The notes beneath the pieces are model-generated. The model was not told where the DNA came from and made no database searches. It worked only from the letters and a program-made list of their open reading frames with translations. Positions 7,293 through 12,088 of a DNA stretch of 12,088 nt are shown piece by piece. Source of the DNA: Pseudomonadota bacterium. GTDB lineage: Bacteria; Pseudomonadota; Gammaproteobacteria; Pseudomonadales; Oleiphilaceae. Within the stretch, counting starts at the first letter, position 1. Every line of letters starts with the position of its first letter. The position numbers were made by a program, and so were the translations under genes. The stretch lies in NCBI GenBank assembly GCA_023430625.1, contig JAEZAA010000223.1, positions 1 to 12,088 on the forward strand. The letters are read 5' to 3'.

Positions 7293-8621
7293 TTACTTTT
7301 CAGACAGCAGCGTCGCCACCTGGCCCGATCCGTAGAACCGCTCCAGCCGTCGCCGCAGCCGCTGTTCCAGATAACCGTTCTTGCGCAGTTGCGCCAGAAT
7401 ACGCGGTGCGAACGATTCGAACTCTTTCTCGATCATGAGCTGATTCACCCCGACATCTTCCAACAGCACCGTGACCGGCTCATTGCCGTATTCGGCGTAG
7501 AAGGCATCGACCACGGTCTGGCAGGCGGTCTTGAAATAAGAGGTACGCCGGAATTTGAGCCAGAACTCATAACCCAGGACCACGAATTCACTCAGATCGA
7601 TCGGCTCCATGCCCTGCTGGAACGACTTCAGGGGCTTATCCTCCAGCGCCTCCCACAGATCCTTAATGCCGTCGCGGATCATCTCGTCAGACAGGGCCTT
7701 TTCCAGGAAACTCTCGCTGCGCCCGATAAAGAAGCGGACGTTCTTGGCGATAAAGGACTTCAGGCTCGCCTCCAGTCCGCCTTCCATGGTCGGCACGGCC
7801 TTGTCCACCATCTTCTTGCCGAACTTCATGATGGACGACATGCCCATCCCCGCCAGCTTGCCGCTCAGCAGGTTGTTGTTGGCCAGGTAATGGGCGATGC
7901 CCTCGTAGAGAATATGGGAGATGAGATCGGCATAGATCGGATGGTCCAGCGCCCGGCGGACCATGCGCTGCCGGTGGGACTTCAGACTCAGGATTTTCTC
8001 GACGAACTGCTCCAGTTGCTTGGCGCTCATGATCTCGCGCAACTTCGCGTCCCGGTGCCCGTCCGATAAGTACACCTGGTTCGCCATATCGCCCGCCAGC
8101 TCCGCAATCCCGCCGGCGAACTTGATATCGATGACGTCCCGCTGGATCACCCCCATGATCTGCTCGGGCGTGACCCAGTCGCGCAGCGAGACCTGCTGGA
8201 GCATGGCCAGCAGCCCCTTCACTTCTTCATGGACGTCACGCAGGAACTGATCATCGTTGAAGCTCGCCAGCTCATGCTGCAGGTGCAGCTCCAGCAGTTG
8301 ATGGGCGAGACTTCCCGGGGCAGGCGCCGATGCCTGCTCGGTACCGGTTTTGGCTGTCTTCGTGGCGGCAGCCGCTTTCTTACGGCTCGCCTTGCTGGCC
8401 TTGGTCACCGTCTCGGAAGCCTTGGCTGCCGAAGCAGAAGCCTTGGCCTTTGTGGTTGGCTTTGCCGCCGTCGACTTGGCGGTCGTCGCCTTTGCCTTCG
8501 ACGCTTTGGCTGAATCAGCCGCTGTCTTGCTGGTCTTTGCCGCCGACTTTTCCTTGTTGGTATCGCTTTGCTTGCCTTGCTTACCCGCAGCCTTCGCCGC
8601 GGGCTTTTTACTGTCAGCCAT
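7293..8621 (-). CDS. Protein with histone-H1-like Lys/Ala-rich N-terminus and an unrecognised helical domain
   Basis: 442 residues in two parts. Residues 1 to about 95 are low complexity, mostly Ala, Lys, Ser and Thr (for example SKAKATTAKSTAAKPTTKAK), like the tails of histone H1, AlgP or PhaF; such tails usually bind DNA or other polyanions. Residues about 105-442 look folded and largely alpha-helical with a normal composition; I do not recognise the family. Notable segments are SLKSHRQRMVRRALDHPIY (about 213-231), a Gly/Met-rich KLAGMGMSSIMKFGKKMVDK stretch, and a basic C-terminal helix (QRLRRRLERFYG). No signal peptide or clear membrane segment. The start is well supported by AGGAGA 9 bases before the ATG. 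It follows the desaturase on the same strand with a 144-base gap and may share its transcript; it ends at the bidirectional terminator. Function unknown; the context hints at a link to lipid or envelope metabolism. Confidence 0.88.
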   Translation of the reverse strand: MADSKKPAAKAAGKQGKQSDTNKEKSAAKTSKTAADSAKASKAKATTAKSTAAKPTTKAKASASAAKASETVTKASKASRKKAAAATKTAKTGTEQASAPAPGSLAHQLLELHLQHELASFNDDQFLRDVHEEVKGLLAMLQQVSLRDWVTPEQIMGVIQRDVIDIKFAGGIAELAGDMANQVYLSDGHRDAKLREIMSAKQLEQFVEKILSLKSHRQRMVRRALDHPIYADLISHILYEGIAHYLANNNLLSGKLAGMGMSSIMKFGKKMVDKAVPTMEGGLEASLKSFIAKNVRFFIGRSESFLEKALSDEMIRDGIKDLWEALEDKPLKSFQQGMEPIDLSEFVVLGYEFWLKFRRTSYFKTACQTVVDAFYAEYGNEPVTVLLEDVGVNQLMIEKEFESFAPRILAQLRKNGYLEQRLRRRLERFYGSGQVATLLSEK

Positions 8622-8659
8622 CTAGATTGTCTCCTGCTTACCTCGGGACCCCGGATTTC

Positions 8660-8693
8660 TGCCAGGAATCTGCTTCAGAGCAGCACTCTGGCA
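8660..8693 (-). other. Two-segment hairpin between desaturase and the H1-like-tailed gene
   Basis: Outer arms TGCCAG and CTGGCA and inner arms CTGCT and AGCAG are perfectly complementary, separated by symmetric 4-base internal loops and closed by a 4-base loop. There is no T run, so it is not a classical terminator. It lies 39 bases upstream of the 442-residue gene's start codon, in its presumed 5' leader or in the desaturase/442 intercistronic RNA. Function is inferred at most: an attenuator-like element or an RNA processing/stability element. Confidence 0.45.
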
Positions 8694-8765
8694 TCAATCC
8701 GGTGCACAGACAAGTCCTGCAGGAGCCTGCCGTTCGCCACCAGCCTGCTTCCGTTGGCAGTCGGA

Positions 8766-9893
8766 TCAGGCAGCCTTGGCCTGAACCACCCGCAATTCCA
8801 CCGGTGCAGTACTGGTCTTGGCCGCAACTTCCTTGCCGCGCACTTCAGGCGGCAGCGAGTAGCGCAGAATCCGCATCAGAACCGTCTTGTACTGATTGAA
8901 AAAGGTATCGGAATTGTAGGGTAAGCCGTACTTGGCGCAGAGGGCTTCAACCTTTGGCGACAGTTCCGCGTAGCGGTGCGCGGGAATATCGGGGAACAGG
9001 TGATGCTCGATCTGATAGCTCAGGTGCCCGCTCATGATGTGCAGCCAGCGCTTGCCGCGGAAATTGCAGGAACCCAGCAACTGGCGATAGTACCAATGGC
9101 CCCGGCTCTCGTTCTTGCACTCCTCTTCCGTGAAGGTGTGTACGCCCTCGGGGAAATGGCCGCAGAAGATGATTGAGGATGCCCAGATATTACGCCCGAA
9201 GTTCGCCAGCAGGTTACCGGCAAATACCTTGGGCGCAAAGGGGCCCGCCAGCAGCGGGAATACCACATAATCCTTGGCCAGCTGCTTCGCGCTCTTCTTC
9301 CAGAACGGGATCAGGACCGGCTTGAGCTTGTCACGCCAGCGTTTTTCACCGCTGCTGACCTTTTCCCACTCGATCTCATGGGCGCCCACGCCCCACTGGA
9401 ACATGGCCGACAGGCTGGCGAACTTGAGAATCTGCCAGAGATGATCGGGACGCCAGGGCTCATCGTCGGACATACGTAGCAGGCCGTAACCGAAGTCGCG
9501 GTCCTTGCCGATGATATTGGTGTAGGTGTGATGCTCGTAATTGTGGGTGCGGCGCCAGGAGTCCTTGTCGCAGACGTTGTCCCAATCGTAGGTCTGGGAG
9601 TTGAGCGTGGGGTCGTTCATCCAGTCATACTGGCCGTGCATGACGTTATGGCCAATCTCCATATTCTCCAGGATCTTGGCTGAGGTCAGCAAACCCACGC
9701 CTGCGGCCCAGGTGAAGGGGTCGATGCTGAAATGAATCAGGGTACGGCCCCCGATCTCGGCATAGCGGTGGCGCCGGACCATGCTGCGGATATGATCGGC
9801 ATCCCGTTGCCCGAGATCATCGAGGACTTCCTGACGCAGGCTGTCGAGTTCCTTGCCAAACGCGTCCAATTGGGCTGCTGTAAGCTTTGCCAT
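8766..9893 (-). CDS. Membrane fatty acid desaturase (acyl-lipid or acyl-CoA type)
   Basis: A di-iron, oxygen-dependent integral-membrane desaturase that introduces a double bond into a fatty acyl chain; 375 residues. The three His boxes are present: HNVMH (82-86), HNYEHH (117-122) and QIEHHLFP (294-301), with extra His at 246 and 290. The surrounding text (GHNVMHGQYDWMNDP, RRTHNYEHHTYTN, GHLSYQIEHHLFPDIPAHRY) is typical of the PF00487 family, and from memory recalls the mycobacterial DesA3/Pseudomonas DesB-like group. Start chosen at ATG 9893, preceded by GGAGGTG at 8 bases; an in-frame start at 10013 would add 40 unlikely residues and would run into the promoter and operator. Divergent from a FabR/DesT-like repressor. 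No ferredoxin reductase or cytochrome b5 fusion is seen, so the electron donor is encoded elsewhere. The position of the double bond cannot be read from the sequence. Confidence 0.94.
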   Translation of the reverse strand: MAKLTAAQLDAFGKELDSLRQEVLDDLGQRDADHIRSMVRRHRYAEIGGRTLIHFSIDPFTWAAGVGLLTSAKILENMEIGHNVMHGQYDWMNDPTLNSQTYDWDNVCDKDSWRRTHNYEHHTYTNIIGKDRDFGYGLLRMSDDEPWRPDHLWQILKFASLSAMFQWGVGAHEIEWEKVSSGEKRWRDKLKPVLIPFWKKSAKQLAKDYVVFPLLAGPFAPKVFAGNLLANFGRNIWASSIIFCGHFPEGVHTFTEEECKNESRGHWYYRQLLGSCNFRGKRWLHIMSGHLSYQIEHHLFPDIPAHRYAELSPKVEALCAKYGLPYNSDTFFNQYKTVLMRILRYSLPPEVRGKEVAAKTSTAPVELRVVQAKAA

Positions 9894-9997
9894 CGCGATA
9901 CACCTCCAGTGTATGGTTTGATTCAATGGGTTCCGGTACCTAGGCCCTGCCGTTAAACAGGTGTTATGGGCAATCAGGAACTCCGGTGCCCACTTCT

Positions 9998-10013
9998 GTG
10001 AACATTCGTACAC
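9998..10013. promoter_or_regulatory. Candidate FabR/DesT-type operator (site 1) at the desaturase transcription start
   Basis: An imperfect palindrome: GTGAAC, 4 bases ATTC, GTACAC; its other strand reads GTGTAC, GAAT, GTTCAC. Half-sites of form GTGnAC in a 16-base palindrome match my memory of DesT operators. It begins 2 bases after the -10 box of the desaturase promoter, over the expected start of transcription, so a bound repressor would block initiation. The adjacent TetR-family gene encodes the likely binder. Confidence 0.65.
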
Positions 10014-10015
10014 TG

Positions 10016-10044
10016 AATATATTCTTCCAGCTTGCTTTGGTCAA
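10016..10044 (-). promoter_or_regulatory. Sigma-70-type promoter for the desaturase gene
   Basis: On the minus strand TTGACC (10044-10039, 5 of 6) and TATATT (10021-10016, 5 of 6) are 17 bases apart. The -10 box lies inside a perfect 10-base palindrome (10015-10024). Transcription would start near 10008, giving a leader of about 115 bases before ATG 9893. Spacing and matches make this the strongest promoter seen in the window. Confidence 0.75.
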
Positions 10045-10197
10045 GATTATTTGCCGGAACCTAGAGCCTTCGATCAAATGGCCAGATCGGCATCGCAACG
10101 GCGCTGGCGTCAGCAATTGCCGCACGACAGGAGGTTTGCCCCATTCCGGCGCAACCCAATTACGTTGGCGCAATGTTGGGTCAGCCACCACCCACTT

Positions 10198-10215
10198 TGT
10201 GTACACTTAGACACA
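10198..10215. promoter_or_regulatory. Candidate operator site 2 on the regulator side
   Basis: TGTGTAC, ACTT, AGACACA: an imperfect palindrome with the same 4-base spacer and the same GTGTAC half-site as site 1, but with a degenerate second half. It lies 146 bases upstream of the regulator's ATG and contains a weak -10-like TACACT, so it could mediate autoregulation. The weaker symmetry makes this less certain than site 1. Confidence 0.4.
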
Positions 10216-10275
10216 GCACCCCAAAACAACCGCCGCCAAAAACCCCATGGGCAATGCGTGCGGGAGGGAAAAAGA

Positions 10276-10344
10276 ATGAAAAATGCGCCACAAAATGGTA
10301 AAACGGCCAGCCCCGAGGGCGATGACTGCCTCCGCCCCTGCTGA
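10276..10344 (+). CDS. Possible 22-residue leader peptide upstream of the FabR/DesT-like regulator
   Basis: ATG at 10276 is preceded by GGGAGGG with a 7-base gap, a clearly better ribosome binding site than that of the regulator gene. The frame runs 22 codons (begins MKNAPQNGK, ends DDCLRPC) and stops at 10344, 16 bases before the regulator's ATG at 10361. The short distance suggests translational coupling. The peptide resembles nothing I know, and an ORF of this size can be accidental. Confidence 0.35.
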   Translation: MKNAPQNGKTASPEGDDCLRPC

Positions 10345-10360
10345 ATGAGTTGTGCTGATC

Positions 10361-10987
10361 ATGTCGAGTCGAGACGAGAAAAAACGCCAAACCCGCCAGG
10401 CCCTGATGAATGCGGCCCTGGAATTGGTGGGTCGTGGCGAGAATTTTTCCAGCGTCAGCCTGCGGGAGGTGGCGAAGACCGCCGGGGTGGTTCCCACGTC
10501 CTTCTACCGGCACTTTCAGGACATGGAAGAGCTTGGCCTTAATCTGGCGGACGAGTTTGGCATGATGTTGCGCCGCCTGATGCGGGCCACGCGCCAGGAT
10601 AAAAACTCCATCGACGACCAGATCCGCAATTCCGTCGAAGTGTTCGTCCATTACGTGGCCAACCACCGCACCCTGTTCATCTTCATGAGCCAGTGCCGCA
10701 CCGGCGGCACGCCTGCGTTGCGCAACGCCATCCGCAACGAGCTGCGCTATTTTGGCAATGAACTGGTGACCGATATCCGGGCCTCGGGCTTGTTGCCCGA
10801 GGTGGATCTGCCGGATATGGAAATGATTGCGGATTTGATCGTAGTCGCCGTGGCCGACGCCGCCACCCGGGTACTGGACTTACCGGAAGGCAACCAGGCG
10901 CATTTGAACAGTCTCATCGAGCACACCATCAAGCAGATTCGCCTGATTTTTCTGGGCGCCACACTCTGGAAAAGCAAAGAGGCGTAA
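10361..10987 (+). CDS. TetR-family regulator of unsaturated fatty acid genes, FabR/DesT type
   Basis: 208 residues, the usual TetR length. The N-terminal helix-turn-helix (about 33-59) reads [20 protein letters not shown] followed by [12 protein letters not shown]. This is very close to E. coli FabR ([20 protein letters not shown], then DELGLTMVDE, recalled) and to Pseudomonas DesT. Residues about 80-208 form the helical ligand-binding domain, which in this family senses acyl-CoA or acyl-ACP saturation. Likely role: repress the divergent desaturase when unsaturated acyl chains are plentiful. Start: ATG 10361 aligns with the FabR N-terminus ([12 protein letters not shown]); GTG 10352 in the same frame is possible and would add three residues. 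The ribosome binding site is weak, possibly relying on coupling to the leader ORF. The stop is 28 bases from the convergent VanZ-like gene; no strong terminator is seen there. Confidence 0.93.
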   Translation: [208 protein letters not shown]

Positions 10988-11015
10988 CACCTCTCCCCTC
11001 GGCGGAAACCGGGCT

Positions 11016-11417
11016 TTATCCCACATTGCGTCCCGCCGAACCAAATCCCACAGGGCCCCAGCGGTCCCAGCCCAGAATCAGGCTCCAGCCGATGATCACG
11101 CCCACGCCGTTGGCCAGGATATCGAGCGCGGAAAAGTAGCGCCCGGGCACCCACGCCTGCCCACACTCCACCAGCACGGAATAGGCAAACAAGCCCAGTG
11201 CCGCCCAGAACCCAACCCGTCGTGGCCCCAGCGCTCCCCGCAGCGACAGCGTCAGCACCAGCCAGCAGAGCACATGCAGGAACTTGTCCGGTGCCGCCTC
11301 GAAGACCGCGCCCGGCTTCGGCGTCAGCGACAGATAAGTCGCCACGCCGGTCAGGACGGGAAATTGCAGGCGCAGAAATAACTCGAACCATTTCATCAAC
11401 ATCAGGTGCAAATCCAT
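11016..11417 (-). CDS. VanZ-like family membrane protein
   Basis: 133 residues, mostly hydrophobic, with about four membrane segments (near 11-31, 47-62, 68-88 and 98-117). Family signatures of VanZ-like proteins are visible: PDKFLHVLCW (43-52, the DKxxH motif), YSVLVECGQ (79-87) and GRYFSALDILANGVG (92-106). VanZ of enterococcal vancomycin clusters gives teicoplanin resistance by an unknown mechanism; most bacterial homologues, including this one, have no known role and should not be read as resistance genes. ATG 11417 lacks a clear ribosome binding site; in-frame ATGs 5 and 7 codons downstream are alternatives. It follows the 155-residue orphan gene on the same strand with a 109-base gap (11418-11526) in which I see no gene and no convincing promoter. 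Confidence 0.87.
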   Translation of the reverse strand: MDLHLMLMKWFELFLRLQFPVLTGVATYLSLTPKPGAVFEAAPDKFLHVLCWLVLTLSLRGALGPRRVGFWAALGLFAYSVLVECGQAWVPGRYFSALDILANGVGVIIGWSLILGWDRWGPVGFGSAGRNVG

Positions 11418-11526
11418 TAAAAAGGCTATGGAAACAGAGGGTGCAGCGGAATACGCGAACCCTGCAGAGTCTAGCGCAACCGGCGGCCCCGCAGCGACTC
11501 ATGGCGGGCCGATTCATGCGTGGGAT

Positions 11527-11994
11527 TTAGACCAAAGGCGTGCGGCGGCGTCGAACGCCGCTCGCGGGAGCGGGCCGCTTGTCCTCCACGTCGCAGGCTG
11601 CGCGAACCCAGCGCGTCGGAGCGGTCACGACCCGGCCGTCCGTGAAGGGAATATAGGTGCATTCGCCATAGAAGCGGACTTTCATCAAGAGCCAGAAATT
11701 GCCACTTAGATATTCATCCGCGGGGTCGGCGGGCTGCAAGGGAGCAAAGGGATAATCGAAACCCTCCAGCCGCAGGCGGCCATCCGCCAATAGCCGGAGC
11801 TGACCCATGTACCCCCGCCAGAGCACCTTGCTCACGGCGGCGTTGGATGGTCGGGGAGGCTGCTGAAAGCGGTATTGATTGCGCCAGGTAGGCTTGGCCG
11901 GAGCATCCCCCCGGATAATGGCATACAGCTTCAGATCACCCAGATCGAGGTCTGGATGCTCATTGGTCAGTTTCTCGGGCAGTTGTTCAGGCAT
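11527..11994 (-). CDS. Orphan soluble protein of unknown function
   Basis: 155 residues, not recognised. Acidic N-terminus (about 1-30), a middle rich in Trp, Tyr and Phe (LWRGYMGQLRLL, GRLRLEGFDYPF, GNFWLLMKVRFYGECTYIPF) that looks like a beta-strand domain, and a basic Arg-rich C-terminus (SGVRRRRTP). No signal peptide or membrane segment. GAGGTGA lies 9 bases before ATG 11994, supporting the start. Composition and codon use look like its neighbours. It precedes the VanZ-like gene on the same strand and may be co-transcribed with it, which does not suggest a function. Confidence 0.75.
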   Translation of the reverse strand: MPEQLPEKLTNEHPDLDLGDLKLYAIIRGDAPAKPTWRNQYRFQQPPRPSNAAVSKVLWRGYMGQLRLLADGRLRLEGFDYPFAPLQPADPADEYLSGNFWLLMKVRFYGECTYIPFTDGRVVTAPTRWVRAACDVEDKRPAPASGVRRRRTPLV

Positions 11995-12032
11995 CGAATC
12001 CCGTCACCTCAAGGACTACTTTCGTCGACATC

Positions 12033-12060
12033 GTCTCTTCCGACTTGTCTCTTCCGACTT
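12033..12060. repeat. Perfect 14-base tandem duplication
   Basis: GTCTCTTCCGACTT occurs twice, back to back (12033-12046 and 12047-12060), 39 bases upstream of the start of the 155-residue gene. A simple two-copy duplication; it may lie in that gene's promoter region but has no recognised function. Confidence 0.9.
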
Positions 12061-12088
12061 CCAAAGGCGCCGTGTGGCTACTGCGGCT

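Larger units (their letters stand above)
9894..10360. other. 467-base divergent regulatory region between desaturase and regulator
   Basis: Contains the desaturase promoter (10016-10044), an overlapping palindromic operator candidate (9998-10013), a second palindrome (10198-10215) and a possible 22-codon leader ORF (10276-10344). The rest, roughly 10045-10197, shows nothing I can name. Longer open frames crossing it lack ribosome binding sites and protein-like composition. Confidence 0.75.

Noticed and set aside
7389..8069. A 226-codon plus-strand open frame, with others at 8229-8924
   Set aside because: Antisense to the 442-residue gene; the later ones mirror its Lys/Ala-rich repeats and are not protein-like.
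11016..11417. Reading the VanZ-like gene as an antibiotic resistance determinant
   Set aside because: No vanHAX or other glycopeptide resistance genes are present and VanZ-like proteins are widespread in bacteria without such resistance.
10747..11517. A 256-codon minus-strand open frame covering the VanZ-like gene and the end of the regulator
   Set aside because: It overlaps both recognised genes in other frames and shows no family motifs; the DKxxH and ALDILANGVG signatures fix the real VanZ frame.
1..12088. A defence island, prophage, CRISPR array or biosynthetic cluster
   Set aside because: No transposase, integrase, nuclease, toxin-antitoxin pair, repeat-spacer pattern or assembly-line enzyme was found; gene content looks like ordinary chromosome.

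Overview
The window looks like chromosomal DNA of a GC-rich (about 60% by eye) proteobacterium, most likely a gammaproteobacterium. The best clue is a TetR-family regulator that closely resembles FabR/DesT, regulators of unsaturated fatty acid supply known mainly from Gammaproteobacteria, placed head to head with a membrane fatty acid desaturase. I saw no rRNA, tRNA, CRISPR array, transposase, integrase or phage gene, and cannot name the genus.

Layout: (1) 1-2147, minus strand: the N-terminal 715 residues of a membrane c-di-GMP protein (Cache-like sensor, HAMP, altered GGDEF, intact-looking EAL), cut by the window edge. (2) 2379-3938, plus strand: a 519-residue protein with a possible catalase-like core, a long Ala/Arg-rich helical region and a basic tail. 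It converges, across an inverted repeat (3951-4068), on a small membrane-anchored orphan (4091-4588, minus). (3) 4810-7228, plus strand: a glutathione-dependent formaldehyde detoxification operon, with S-(hydroxymethyl)glutathione dehydrogenase, S-formylglutathione hydrolase and an NTF2/ketosteroid-isomerase-like protein, closed by a perfect-stem terminator (7231-7260). (4) 7293-8621, minus: a 442-residue protein with a histone-H1-like Lys/Ala N-terminus and an unrecognised C-terminal domain. (5) 8766-10987: the desaturase (minus) and the FabR/DesT-like regulator (plus) diverge from a 467-bp region holding a near-consensus sigma-70-type promoter, a palindrome immediately downstream of its -10 box, a second related palindrome, and a possible 22-codon leader ORF before the regulator. 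(6) 11016-11994, minus: a VanZ-like membrane protein and an orphan soluble protein.

How the genes work together: dehydrogenase and hydrolase convert the spontaneous formaldehyde-glutathione adduct to formate and glutathione; the third gene may share their transcript but its role is unknown. The regulator probably represses the desaturase in response to the acyl-CoA or fatty acid pool. The 442-residue gene lies downstream of the desaturase on the same strand with no strong terminator between, so it may be co-transcribed. The features most worth a second look are the desaturase/regulator intergenic region, the possible catalase-like/helical-tail fusion and the H1-like-tailed protein.
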